This document shows positions 53,467 to 62,075 of a stretch of 64,000 nt of DNA, piece by piece (the first letter of the stretch is position 1; each line of letters begins with the position of its first letter). Below the pieces are notes generated by a model. The model ran no database searches, was not told where the DNA came from, and saw only the letters and a list, made by a program, of their open reading frames with translations. Location of the stretch: NCBI GenBank assembly GCA_017465465.1, contig JAFTWE010000039.1, forward strand, positions 23,435-87,434, given 5' to 3'. Both the position numbers and the translations under genes were made by a program. Source of the DNA: Clostridia bacterium (lineage in GTDB: Bacteria; Bacillota; Clostridia; Oscillospirales; Acutalibacteraceae).

Positions 53467-55206
53467 TTATTCCAGAACGGGTTTGTCGCAGAATTCAACC
53501 TCGGGAACACCTTTTATTCCGTCAGATTCAAAAACAACAATTTCATTTTCACCGATTTTAAGAAGTGAAGCGGGTAGATAAAGGGTCTTTTGCGGACCGA
53601 CCTCCCAATATCTTCCAAGGTTAAAGCCGTTAACAACCACAAAGCCCTTGGTGAAATTATCGAGGCGGATAAAGGTGTCGGCGGCTTCGTTTACCGTAAA
53701 GGTGCCTTTATAAAACACCGATTTTTCTTCGGGGGCTTTGTCAGAATAAGCTACCTTGTCAAGGTTATTCATCGGCAGGGTATAAACATCCCAGTCGAAG
53801 TGGATTTTGTCGTCAATGAGAAGTCTGCCTGCGATGCCCTTTTTGCGCATCATTTTACTGCCGAAGTTAGCTCTGCCCATATTTTCACAAAGAACGGTGA
53901 GAACATCGCCTGCTTTGGCAGATAATTTGATTTCAAGCTTGTCGTCGTTAATGTAAACAATGCCCGCAAGGCTTTTGTTAATATAAATCTGTGCGCGGTC
54001 GCCAAGGCTTTCAAATGAAAGAGTAACATCGTTATAATCTCGGTTGAGGGTTGAACGGTAAGCGATATAGCCGTAGCCCTGAGAATATTTTTCCATACAC
54101 AAAGGAACATCAGAATGAACAGGGGAGCTTAAATTATCAAGGTTATCAAAGATTCCTCCCTGACGGGTTAAAACTGTCTTGTCATAAGACATCTTTTTGC
54201 GGTTTTCGGGAATTTCGGGTAGGTCTGCATCAATATGCTTTTTGATAACATCGCGGATTGCCATATATTTTGGCGTAACATCACCGCACTCCGAAAGAAG
54301 AGCATCATAATCGTAGCTTGTAACATCAGGGGCAAATTTTTCGTAGTGATTTGCTCCGCTCATAAAGCCGAAGTTTGTGCCGCCGATAAACATATACATA
54401 TTCACACTGCCGCGGGCGAGCATATCGTCAACAGCCTTTGCATAATCCTCAGCGGAGGTGGTGTGGTGCCTGTCATCTCCCCAGGCGTCAAACCAGCCGT
54501 TCCACATCTCCATACACATTTTAGGGCTGTCGGGGTAAAGGCGGTCGTGAGCTTTGAAATTTTCTTCAACACGGCTTCCGAAGTTGAGGGTAGAAAGGCA
54601 ACCTTCAACAGAGCCGTCAAGAATGTGATTTTCTTCCGTTCCGTCAGAGGTGAAAAGGGGAACATCAATTCCTCTTTTAATGTAGCCCTCTTTGAGATAC
54701 TGAAGATATTTTCTGTCATCACCGTAATAGCCGTATTCATTTTCGCATTGAAGCATAATGATGTTACCGCCGTTTGTGCAAAGAAGCGGACGGATTTCAT
54801 CAAAAAGGCGGTCGAGATAACGGTCAAAATATTTTATATATGCTTCATTGGAGCAACGGATTTCGATGCTTTCGTCAGCCTGAATCCACCAGGGCAGACC
54901 GCCGAATTCCCACTCGGCGCAGATATACGGGCCGGGGCGGACAATAGCCATAAGCCCCTCTGCCTGAGCTGTTTTAATAAATTCGGCAATATTTAAAATG
55001 CCGCTGAAATCAAATTCACCGGGCTTTTTTTCGTGCATATTCCACGCGCAGTAGGTTTCAACGCAGTTAAGACCCATAGCCTTCATTTTTTTGAAAATAT
55101 CCTGCCAGGTGTCAGGCAGATTTCTGAAATAATGAACGGCTCCCGAAATGAGCTTAACAGGCTTACCGTCTTTTATAAACTGATTTCCCTTGATTTCAAA
55201 AGTCAT
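53467..55206 (-). CDS. Beta-galactosidase, glycoside hydrolase family 35
   Basis: A 579-residue enzyme without a signal peptide, so it should cut imported beta-galactosides. The barrel domain starts at once (FEIKGNQFIKDGKPVKLISGAVHYFR). The acid/base is Glu157 in CENEYG and the nucleophile Glu233 in CMEMWNGWFDAWG. C-terminal beta-sandwich domains follow (GKGFVVVNGFNLGRYWEVGPQKTLYLP-like block near 530). ATG 55206 follows TCGGAGGG; 19 upstream codons cover the promoter. Confidence 0.93.
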   Translation of the reverse strand: MTFEIKGNQFIKDGKPVKLISGAVHYFRNLPDTWQDIFKKMKAMGLNCVETYCAWNMHEKKPGEFDFSGILNIAEFIKTAQAEGLMAIVRPGPYICAEWEFGGLPWWIQADESIEIRCSNEAYIKYFDRYLDRLFDEIRPLLCTNGGNIIMLQCENEYGYYGDDRKYLQYLKEGYIKRGIDVPLFTSDGTEENHILDGSVEGCLSTLNFGSRVEENFKAHDRLYPDSPKMCMEMWNGWFDAWGDDRHHTTSAEDYAKAVDDMLARGSVNMYMFIGGTNFGFMSGANHYEKFAPDVTSYDYDALLSECGDVTPKYMAIRDVIKKHIDADLPEIPENRKKMSYDKTVLTRQGGIFDNLDNLSSPVHSDVPLCMEKYSQGYGYIAYRSTLNRDYNDVTLSFESLGDRAQIYINKSLAGIVYINDDKLEIKLSAKAGDVLTVLCENMGRANFGSKMMRKKGIAGRLLIDDKIHFDWDVYTLPMNNLDKVAYSDKAPEEKSVFYKGTFTVNEAADTFIRLDNFTKGFVVVNGFNLGRYWEVGPQKTLYLPASLLKIGENEIVVFESDGIKGVPEVEFCDKPVLE

Positions 55207-55234
55207 CGTATCCCTCCGAAAATAAGTATAATTT

Positions 55235-55263
55235 AATATACCACACACCTGAGGATAAAACAA
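55235..55263 (-). promoter_or_regulatory. Promoter of the GH35 gene
   Basis: On the minus strand TTGTTT (55258-55263), a 17-base spacer and TATATT (55235-55240), with an extended TGG. Confidence 0.55.
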
Positions 55264-55292
55264 GAAAAATCCTGCCCAGAAGAGCAGGATTT
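55263..55292 (-). terminator. Hairpin with a T run just upstream of the GH35 promoter
   Basis: AAATCCTGC (55268-55276) and GCAGGATTT (55284-55292); on the minus strand the stem is followed by TTTTT. It would stop leftward read-through before the GH35 promoter. Confidence 0.6.
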
Positions 55293-55341
55293 AATAATAA
55301 CAGGCAGAAATAAAATCCCCCCTCTGTTATTATGTTAGAAA

Positions 55342-55363
55342 TTATAACATATATTTATAACAT
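55342..55363. promoter_or_regulatory. Direct repeats upstream of the RHH gene, possible operator
   Basis: TTATAACAT occurs at 55342-55350 and again at 55355-55363, 13 bases apart start to start. A related AATAATAACAG/CTGTTATTAT inverted pair lies further left (about 55292-55334). Small RHH proteins often bind such repeats and repress themselves; binding here is inferred. Confidence 0.4.
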
Positions 55364-55395
55364 TTGTCAAGACATAATAATGGTGAGGTGGTTTT

Positions 55396-55584
55396 ATGAA
55401 AGAAAAGCTTATAATAAACAAAAAATCCTTAAAGGGAGAAGACGGCTATAAAACCTTTTCCATCCGCATAAAGGATGAAACGGTGTCAAAGCTTGACGAG
55501 CTTGCAAAAGAAACCAATCGTTCACGCAATGAGCTTATTAACATCTTGCTTGATTACGCAATGAATAACTGCGAAGTAAAATAA
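55396..55584 (+). CDS. Ribbon-helix-helix (CopG/Arc) DNA-binding protein
   Basis: A 62-residue protein. YKTFSIRIKDETVSKLDELAKETNRSRNELINILLDYAM (residues 18-55) is a complete ribbon-helix-helix fold: beta strand, then two helices with the NRSRNEL turn. It stands alone with no toxin partner next to it and lies divergent from the GH35 gene, so it may control itself or that gene. GGTGAGGTGG is the ribosome site. Confidence 0.85.
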   Translation: MKEKLIINKKSLKGEDGYKTFSIRIKDETVSKLDELAKETNRSRNELINILLDYAMNNCEVK

Positions 55585-55587
55585 AAC

Positions 55588-55624
55588 GGGGACTGCTTAC
55601 CGCAAAAGTAAGCAGCCCTTTTTT
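55588..55624. terminator. Terminator after the RHH gene
   Basis: GGGACTGCTTAC (55589-55600) pairs with GTAAGCAGCCC (55608-55618), followed by TTTTTT. It also separates the converging DUF3021 gene. Confidence 0.85.
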
Positions 55625-55625
55625 G

Positions 55626-56045
55626 TTATGCATTAAGCTGAGAATTTAATTTGTCAGTTGATTTTTTAGTTACATTGTAAACAATCAGCCAGATAATAAG
55701 ATACCCTGCAACAAAGCAACCGCTGAAAATTGCAACAGGAACCGCCTGGGATTTAAGCCAACCGTTGAGAAGGTAAATCAGAAGATAATCACAATAAAGC
55801 AAGGCTCCCTGAATGAGTGCGGCAGCAAAAACCGACAGCCGTTCAACCTTATAAACGGCTCCTGACCCGGCGGCAATAAAGGCAAGCAGGGTAACGGTTA
55901 AAATTCCCGTGCAAACCGCCTGCACGCTTAAGGTTGAAATTACACCTCTTGCACCAAGAATGGCATAAACAATCGCCAGAACAACAGGTCCTCCTGCGGC
56001 GGCAACAAGCCCTCTTTTAAAAAATTCTTTTGCAAACATTTTCAT
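55626..56045 (-). CDS. DUF3021-like membrane protein, partner of LytTR regulator
   Basis: A 139-residue protein with four helices and a short N-terminal amphipathic start (MKMFAKEFFKRGLVAAAGGPVVLAIVYAILG), as in DUF3021. Such genes almost always follow a LytTR regulator gene. Here the start overlaps the LytTR stop by four bases (ATGA). DUF3021 proteins are thought to restrain or sense for the regulator. Confidence 0.8.
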   Translation of the reverse strand: MKMFAKEFFKRGLVAAAGGPVVLAIVYAILGARGVISTLSVQAVCTGILTVTLLAFIAAGSGAVYKVERLSVFAAALIQGALLYCDYLLIYLLNGWLKSQAVPVAIFSGCFVAGYLIIWLIVYNVTKKSTDKLNSQLNA

Positions 56046-56485
56046 TTTGAAATAAACCTCCTTTTAATTTCGGCAAAGCAGCGCCGAGAAACATAATCCT
56101 TGTATCCGCTTTTAAAAATCGCATCCACACCGCCGGAAAATGTTGTGGTAAATTTTTTGATGTGAGAACGGTTTGCAATGGTGGATTTGTTAATGCGGAT
56201 AAATGACGAGGGAGCAATGTCCTCCAATTCATAAAGCCGCTTCTTCAAGCGAAGCCTTTCACCGTTACAGGTAACGGCGTAGGTTTTAGAGTCACAAACG
56301 GTGATGCACTCAATTTCACCGAATTCAAGAAAAACGGTGTCATCTTCGGTATATGCCAAGATTTTATTCTCGCCGTTATATTCAAGAACAAGAGCTTCAA
56401 TTTTTTGAGTCAGCAGGCTCTCTTCTTTAACTGTTGCCACAATTTGCTCTTCCTTTTCCTTGTCAACAATTATGCTGAATTTCAT
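56042..56485 (-). CDS. LytTR-family DNA-binding protein
   Basis: A 147-residue regulator. A short N-terminal region (1-45) lacks a receiver domain; the LytTR domain (about 48-145) includes YAVTCNGERLRLKKRLYELEDIAPSSFIRINKSTIANRSHIKKF. Together with the DUF3021 gene it forms the LytTR regulatory system pair. CGGTA repeats 21 bases apart upstream (56553 and 56574) may be its own sites. Start follows AAGGAGGTG. Confidence 0.88.
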   Translation of the reverse strand: MKFSIIVDKEKEEQIVATVKEESLLTQKIEALVLEYNGENKILAYTEDDTVFLEFGEIECITVCDSKTYAVTCNGERLRLKKRLYELEDIAPSSFIRINKSTIANRSHIKKFTTTFSGGVDAIFKSGYKDYVSRRCFAEIKRRFISK

Positions 56486-56577
56486 AAAGCACCTCCTTAA
56501 TGTGATTAAATTATAGCACCTGAAAAATTAAAATGTTGTAAATTTCTTCATTCGGTAGTTTGCCGTTAATAAGCGGT

Positions 56578-56606
56578 AAAAAAAATGCACAGCCTGAGCT
56601 GTGCAT
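56578..56606 (-). terminator. Terminator of the CE15-like gene
   Basis: ATGCACAGC (56585-56593), loop CTGA, GCTGTGCAT (56598-56606), then seven T on the minus strand (56578-56584). Confidence 0.85.
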
Positions 56607-56610
56607 CAAT

Positions 56611-57645
56611 TTATCTGTGTTTATTTACAAATTCAATAAGCCTGTTCCAGTCTTTCCGGCTGAAATAGTGAAGACCTTCTCTCATCTGATAACCGATGTT
56701 GCCGTCAAAATATTTGTCGTCAACCTGAGGTAATCGGTCATCACAAACAAAGCCATTTTCAAAAGCCGGGGAGGCGGCAACGCAGGTCATAAACTGAGAA
56801 ACAGGGTCTGCCCACCAATCCTTTGAGGCGCTGCCCACGCAGACAAATCTCGGCGCAATTGAAGCTAAAAGATAATGCTGGTCATAGGGCATAGCGCTTT
56901 CGTTTTTAACATATTTTTTGTAGTTTTCGCAAAACCAGAACGGAAAGCGGTCAACAATCTGCTCAACTGTTTCGCCGGTTGTTCCTCTTGCAAGGGCATC
57001 GCCGCTGCAGCCCGAATCGTTGGAATAAGCAAATTTAAAACGGGTGTCTGTTGCGGCGGTAAAAAGTGCAGTTTTACCTAAACGGGAGTGACCGCAAACA
57101 ACAGCACAGTCAAGGTCAAGGCAGGGGAGGGTTTGAGCATAATCCATAACTCTTTGAGCAGCCCAGGCCCACATTGCAATTTTGCCTGCGTCCTCAGCGC
57201 CTCTTTTTCCGTTTTCAAAAAGAACGCCTGCAAGCCCGTTTGTAAAATCACCGCCGTCACTTGTTATGTCGTTATAATAAAGTGAAAGCACAGCAAAGCC
57301 GTTGTCAACAAGCTCTTCTGTGGGCATATAGCGGTCAGGCACATCGGGTCGGAAGTTTATGTGAATAAAAAACGGATGCTTGCCTTCCTTGGTTGGAATA
57401 ACGGCAATAAACGGAAACGAAAATTCCTTGCCGTTTATAACGCAGTGAGCTGTAACTCTGTTGGCAACCGCATTACCTGCGCAGAAATTAGGAATACATT
57501 TTTCTTCCACAGTAAATTTCAGCTCTGTGGGCTCAGGCGGCAAAAAGCCGTATTCCTCACGGCAGAGAATATCCAACATTTCTTCACGGGATTTAAGGGG
57601 AGGAAGATTGCGCTGAGCCAAAAGCTCGTTAAGATTTTTGTTCAT
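56611..57645 (-). CDS. CE15-like alpha/beta hydrolase (glucuronoyl esterase family)
   Basis: A 344-residue hydrolase. The nucleophile block GHSRLGKTALFTAATDTRF (Ser at about 191) with the Arg and Lys that bind the uronate is the CE15 signature. NDSGCSG and the His in EGLHYFSRKDW (near 328) complete the core. Most known CE15 enzymes are secreted and cut lignin-glucuronate esters. This one has no signal peptide, so an intracellular sugar ester is more likely. Confidence 0.75.
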   Translation of the reverse strand: MNKNLNELLAQRNLPPLKSREEMLDILCREEYGFLPPEPTELKFTVEEKCIPNFCAGNAVANRVTAHCVINGKEFSFPFIAVIPTKEGKHPFFIHINFRPDVPDRYMPTEELVDNGFAVLSLYYNDITSDGGDFTNGLAGVLFENGKRGAEDAGKIAMWAWAAQRVMDYAQTLPCLDLDCAVVCGHSRLGKTALFTAATDTRFKFAYSNDSGCSGDALARGTTGETVEQIVDRFPFWFCENYKKYVKNESAMPYDQHYLLASIAPRFVCVGSASKDWWADPVSQFMTCVAASPAFENGFVCDDRLPQVDDKYFDGNIGYQMREGLHYFSRKDWNRLIEFVNKHR

Positions 57646-57678
57646 ATAATCACCATTAAATTTTATAATATCAAAAAG

Positions 57679-58725
57679 TTATTTATTAAAAATAGGGGCA
57701 TAATTGTAATTGTTGGCCCAATATTCCATTTTTTCTAATGTTGTAATATAGTTATCTACTGTTAATTCATTTTTGCCATTTGAAAAGCAAGATAACATAT
57801 ATTCGTTATATTCGCTACAATAATGTGTTGCATCTTTGTATTTATCAAGATTTGTAATCATTTCTTTATTGTCTTGAAAGAAGAAAATGCGAACATTTTC
57901 AAATCGCAATAGAGCACCATAAACATTTTTCATAGCGGCTATGGTTGCGGGCAATTTTCCCTCCGTTAATAATGTGTTCCAATATAATATACTATACGGC
58001 GGAGCAAAAAACACAAATTCGATATGAGGATTGTTTTTGATAAAATAGCTTAGTTCAGATATCACTTCTTCGGAATTAGACATAAAATACTTTCTACTTA
58101 ACACTTTTTGCTCAGTAGGCATAGTGTAGTTCTCCAAAACCTTTTGTTTTGAAAAAACTATAGAACCATTATCCCACGAATGCATTTTATAAAAGTCATA
58201 CGAGTCACTATATTTATAAGCAAAATGAGTCCGGGTATATTTTAAAAGTACATCTTTGTTGAAAAGATAATTAACATCGGAAAAAATATTATTGTCTATT
58301 AGATAGTCAGGGATTCGATTTGTTTCATCAACGAGTTTGCTGTCTGCGGTAATGAGATAATTATCAAGACCAAAAAAAACTCGCTTTAATTCTTTATTGT
58401 TGCTTATTGCAGAATCCAGCAAAGCACGGAAATCAGAGAGTATGCCACCATCAAAGGAAAGTCGGACAGCGTCACAATTTAATTCCTTGTTAAAATGAAG
58501 CGCATTGAAATTCTGTGTCATGGAAGAGCCGGTGATTAATGTGTCATATTGTGCATATTTGGCGATGCCTACATTTTGATAATATGGGAGTTGATAAATA
58601 ATTTTTGTTTTATCTTGATTTGCTCGATAATGATAAAATGGGTCTATAGCAAAAACAAGACTGCCACATATTAAGAGTAGCGAAAATGATAAAGAAAGAA
58701 AAATTCTAAAAAACTTTTTATACAT
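57679..58725 (-). CDS. SGNH-like membrane-anchored protein, second MBOAT partner
   Basis: A 348-residue paralogue of the 12.4 kb protein. It has an N-terminal helix (5-27), IDPFYHYR after it, the block TGSSMTQNF (Ser67/Ser68) and DATHY (Asp298, His301). FFAPPYSILYWN corresponds to FFPPYSSLYWI in the first copy. It starts 9 bases after its MBOAT gene, the same gap as in the first cassette. Base composition is clearly AT-richer than most of the window. Confidence 0.75.
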   Translation of the reverse strand: MYKKFFRIFLSLSFSLLLICGSLVFAIDPFYHYRANQDKTKIIYQLPYYQNVGIAKYAQYDTLITGSSMTQNFNALHFNKELNCDAVRLSFDGGILSDFRALLDSAISNNKELKRVFFGLDNYLITADSKLVDETNRIPDYLIDNNIFSDVNYLFNKDVLLKYTRTHFAYKYSDSYDFYKMHSWDNGSIVFSKQKVLENYTMPTEQKVLSRKYFMSNSEEVISELSYFIKNNPHIEFVFFAPPYSILYWNTLLTEGKLPATIAAMKNVYGALLRFENVRIFFFQDNKEMITNLDKYKDATHYCSEYNEYMLSCFSNGKNELTVDNYITTLEKMEYWANNYNYAPIFNK

Positions 58726-58734
58726 TTTGTTCTC

Positions 58735-60210
58735 CTAAAAATTAAAATATAAAAATGAGCTAACCCCTGATAATGAAACAACAGACCATATCAAGAGAAA
58801 GACGGAAGTTAACAAATTTTTGGCCGAAGGTGTAAAAGTTTGCAAACGCTCATTTGTATTTTTGAATTTAATACTTGCAATGATAGCAAAAAGAAAAAAT
58901 AGGAAAAATAATGTTATTTTCATAACACTGACAAAAACAGAAGAGATGTTTTCGGTTAACCATAAAACAAGTTCAAATTCAGAAGAAAGCAGAGAATCAA
59001 TAAAATCAGGACGAATTTTTCCGAAGTCAAATTGAAAAATAGTATTTATAAGATGATTTGCGTCCTTGATAGAATCGGCTCGAAAATAAACCCAGCTTAC
59101 ATTTATGAATAAAAAAGTGGCTAACCATGGGATAATTGAGAACTTTTTCTTCAAGAAAGTGAGTGGCTTTGAAAGTGCAGATGAAAGTACAACGGCAAAT
59201 CCATTTAAAATGCCCCAAAGAACAAAAGTCCAATTAGCACCATGCCACAAACCGCTTAATGTGAAAACCAGTAGCCTGTTTAAATATGTTCTGAATAAGC
59301 CCTTGCAATTTCCGCCTAATGGAATATAAACATTTTGAGTAAGGAAGCGTGTTAATGTTATGTGCCATTTTTTCCAAAATTCACCCATATCTAAAGAACG
59401 GTATGGAGAATTGAAGTTCTGCGGGAGTTCAATATTGAATAAAAGTGAAATTCCTGTTGCCATATCGCAATACCCGCTAAAGTCAAAATAAATTTGAATT
59501 GTATAAGCCAACATAACTAAAATAGCGTTTGTTGAATCTAAAGTGGGAATGTTACTAAAGCCAAGGTTTGCCAAATTGCCGAAAGTATCAGCAACAATTA
59601 CTTTCTTGGCGAGTCCAAAAGAAAAAGCAAACAATCCTTTTGAAAGATTGATATAGTTGATTTTCTTCTTTGATGAATCTGCAAATTGTGGAATTATTTC
59701 ATCGTGTAAAACAATTGGGCCGGCAATAAGCTGAGGGAAAAAGCTTACGAATAAAGCATAATCTAAAAATGAGTAATAAATTCTTTTTTTATAGCAATCA
59801 ATTACAAAAGACACTTGTTGAAACGTAAAAAAACTGATACCTAAAGGCAGTATAATTTTTTGTACAAAAAAGTCTGTGGAAAAAAGCGAATTAATATTTT
59901 CGACAAAAAAACCAAGATATTTATAGTAAAAAAGCAGACCAATATTACCAACAATTCCAATTATGAAAAGACTTTTTCTTGCCATGGATGAAAATGATTT
60001 TTGTAAAAATAGACATATTAGATAGTTGATAACAATGCTAGCTATTATTAAGGGAAGATATTTGATGTTAAAATAGGCGTAGAACCAAAGTGACATTCCA
60101 AGCAAAAATGCTTTTGCCCAAATACCACTTTTTAATTGATTTAGTAAATACCACCCTAAAACACATATTGGCAGAAAAAGAAAAATAAATATGTAAGAAT
60201 TAAACAACAT
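58735..60210 (-). CDS. MBOAT family O-acyltransferase, second copy
   Basis: A 491-residue polytopic protein, paralogue of the 13.5 kb MBOAT. The blocks FWKKWHITLTRFLTQNVYIPLGGN and GLWHGANWTFVLWG, with catalytic His323, are conserved. ATG 60210 is favoured by AAGGACGG upstream; a TTG eight codons earlier is less likely. It is AT-rich. It likely transfers acyl groups for O-acylation of a surface glycan with the downstream SGNH protein. Confidence 0.9.
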   Translation of the reverse strand: MLFNSYIFIFLFLPICVLGWYLLNQLKSGIWAKAFLLGMSLWFYAYFNIKYLPLIIASIVINYLICLFLQKSFSSMARKSLFIIGIVGNIGLLFYYKYLGFFVENINSLFSTDFFVQKIILPLGISFFTFQQVSFVIDCYKKRIYYSFLDYALFVSFFPQLIAGPIVLHDEIIPQFADSSKKKINYINLSKGLFAFSFGLAKKVIVADTFGNLANLGFSNIPTLDSTNAILVMLAYTIQIYFDFSGYCDMATGISLLFNIELPQNFNSPYRSLDMGEFWKKWHITLTRFLTQNVYIPLGGNCKGLFRTYLNRLLVFTLSGLWHGANWTFVLWGILNGFAVVLSSALSKPLTFLKKKFSIIPWLATFLFINVSWVYFRADSIKDANHLINTIFQFDFGKIRPDFIDSLLSSEFELVLWLTENISSVFVSVMKITLFFLFFLFAIIASIKFKNTNERLQTFTPSAKNLLTSVFLLIWSVVSLSGVSSFLYFNF

Positions 60211-60310
60211 TTTAATAACCGTCCTTGTGGGCAAAATAAAGAAAATGGAATACTTGGAGAGGGGTTAAAAGTTTATTGGAATTTTGTAGGTTCAAATTTA
60301 CTCTACCACT

Positions 60311-60339
60311 ATTGTAACACAAAACAGGATGAAAAGCAA
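60311..60339 (-). promoter_or_regulatory. Promoter of the second MBOAT/SGNH cassette
   Basis: On the minus strand TTGCTT (60334-60339), a 17-base spacer and TACAAT (60311-60316) with an extended TGT. It leaves a leader of about 95 bases. Confidence 0.55.
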
Positions 60340-60346
60340 AAACTGA

Positions 60347-60733
60347 TTAAAGTCTTGCTTTTGCTTTGTTTAAAACGAGCCATTCCAAAAAGTGAAAGAT
60401 TATACAGCCAAGGGCATAGCAAATTATATCAACAAAGGAAAAGCTTCTGCCGAGAATAGTGGAAATGAATTGATTGTTTTCAAATCCCATAAGCTTCACA
60501 AAATCGAAATATTGACCGATTTCTATGATAACGGCAAAAAGAAAAACATATAAAGGCATAACCTTTGTTTTAATGGGGAAAAATGCTCGGATAAAAAGGC
60601 AAATAAGAACAGTGACCAGAATATCTCCTCCGTAGGGACGGATAAAATTGTCATCAATAAAAAGTGCAATCAGCACTTCGATTGCAAAAACTGTAAGAAA
60701 CAGCAGAGCATAAACAAGCTTTGATTTTTTCAT
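60347..60733 (-). CDS. DUF2809-like membrane protein
   Basis: A 128-residue protein with about four helices. FIRPYGGDILVTVLICLFIRAFFP (30-53) and the conserved IEIGQYFDFVKLMG and GRSFSFVDIICYALGC blocks fit DUF2809. It follows the GH20 gene by 22 bases and is probably co-transcribed. Function unknown. Confidence 0.8.
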   Translation of the reverse strand: MKKSKLVYALLFLTVFAIEVLIALFIDDNFIRPYGGDILVTVLICLFIRAFFPIKTKVMPLYVFLFAVIIEIGQYFDFVKLMGFENNQFISTILGRSFSFVDIICYALGCIIFHFLEWLVLNKAKARL

Positions 60734-60755
60734 ATTTACTTACCTCGTAATATAG

Positions 60756-61934
60756 TTAAAACAGCTGCTCTTTTATAAAGTCAATTGTGTAATGGTTTTT
60801 AACAAATTCAAGCCAACCGAACAGCATCGCGGTCCTCGGCTTTGTCCACATTTTTTCATCAGCCAAATTAAAGCTGCCAAATTGATTTTTAAGATTCTGA
60901 ACCTCAGTTAAAAATTCCCGATACGGCTTGTGGTTTTCACCCGAAGCCACTTTTGAAACGGCAAAAAGTCTTGGGAAAAGGAGCTCTTCAAGTCGGTCAT
61001 TGTTATCAATATATTCTGTCCAGATTGGTGCTTCAACGCCTATAATATTGGCTTTACTCTCCTGAGTAAGTCCGGGCAACGAATTTTTGAGAGAATAAAC
61101 ACGATTTAACGGAATGATAGAATAATCATAGTCAAGATAAAAGTATGAGAAAGGAGAAAGAATTGCTTTACCGCCGCTGTTTATAAATCGTACAGTCGGC
61201 TTCGGGTTTTCTTTCCAATATTGAACGATTGCTCTTTTGTCAAGATTTTTACCGTTTGCGGCTTCATTCCATACAATACAATGTCTGCCCTTTGATTCGA
61301 GATAATCAATTATTTTGTTCATAAAGCAGTTCTGGTATTCAGCGTAGTTTTTAACGCCAAGGGATTTCATTTGTCTTTGGCAGTCGGGGCAGTTTTTCCA
61401 ATGGTTTGAAGGAGCTTCATCTCCGCCGATGTGAAAATATTCACCGGGAAAAATTTCAAGAAATTCATCAATAATGCGGATAACGGTTTCAAAGGTTTTT
61501 TCTTTCGCCGGGCAAAGAACTTCTTTAAAAATGCCCTGATGGGTTTTGATTTGAACATCTTTTCCTGCGCAAGAAAGCTCGGGGAGTGCCGACAAAAGGG
61601 CGCTTGAATGACCGGGCATATCAAATTCAGGAACAACGTCAATTCCTTTTTGAGTGCAGTAGGTAACAACCTCGCGCATTTCGGCCTTGGTATAAACTCT
61701 GCCGTAAGGCTCATCAACATAAGTCTTTCCGAAATCTGAATAAGGTCGCACGGCGGCAACAGAGTTAAGTTCGGGGAAGCTGCGGCATTCAAACCGCCAA
61801 CCCTGGTCATCTGTCAGATGCCAATGGAATTTGTTAAAGCCCAACAGAGCAATAGCGTCAATAAGCTTTTTGATTTCCTCAATAGTTTGCATGTGGCGCA
61901 CACTGTCAAGCATAAAGCCTCTGTATTCGAACAT
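60756..61934 (-). CDS. Beta-N-acetylhexosaminidase, GH20 catalytic domain only
   Basis: A 392-residue enzyme that begins directly with the barrel (EYRGFMLDSVRHMQTIEEIKK) and lacks the usual N-terminal GH20b domain and any signal peptide. The catalytic pair Asp172-Glu173 is in HIGGDEAP. Other family blocks are FNKFHWHLTDDQGWRFE and VVPEFDMPGHSSALL. It should remove GlcNAc or GalNAc from imported oligosaccharides. GGAGGTGAAG precedes ATG 61934. Confidence 0.92.
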   Translation of the reverse strand: MFEYRGFMLDSVRHMQTIEEIKKLIDAIALLGFNKFHWHLTDDQGWRFECRSFPELNSVAAVRPYSDFGKTYVDEPYGRVYTKAEMREVVTYCTQKGIDVVPEFDMPGHSSALLSALPELSCAGKDVQIKTHQGIFKEVLCPAKEKTFETVIRIIDEFLEIFPGEYFHIGGDEAPSNHWKNCPDCQRQMKSLGVKNYAEYQNCFMNKIIDYLESKGRHCIVWNEAANGKNLDKRAIVQYWKENPKPTVRFINSGGKAILSPFSYFYLDYDYSIIPLNRVYSLKNSLPGLTQESKANIIGVEAPIWTEYIDNNDRLEELLFPRLFAVSKVASGENHKPYREFLTEVQNLKNQFGSFNLADEKMWTKPRTAMLFGWLEFVKNHYTIDFIKEQLF

Positions 61935-61952
61935 AACTTCACCTCCGAGCTC

Positions 61953-61982
61953 ATTATATCATAAATAAGACGCTGACTACAA
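61953..61982 (-). promoter_or_regulatory. Promoter of the GH20-DUF2809 unit
   Basis: On the minus strand TTGTAG (61977-61982), an 18-base spacer and TATAAT (61953-61958) with an extended TGA. Confidence 0.6.
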
Positions 61983-62021
61983 TTGTTTTATTGAGGTTTT
62001 TAATCTGAATAGTGATACAGT

Positions 62022-62050
62022 AAAATCCCCGTTCTTACGAACGAGGATTT
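62022..62050 (-). terminator. Terminator of the cysteine-rich unknown gene
   Basis: AAATCCCCGTTC (62024-62034 region) pairs with GAACGAGGATTT (62039-62050) around TTAC, with TTTT on the minus strand. Confidence 0.7.
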
Positions 62051-62075
62051 TTGGATGTTAGGAACGGTTATGATG

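Noticed and set aside
54235..54996. 253-residue plus-strand frame opposite the GH35 gene
   Set aside because: It is antisense to conserved catalytic blocks and its codon pattern is that of a shadow frame.
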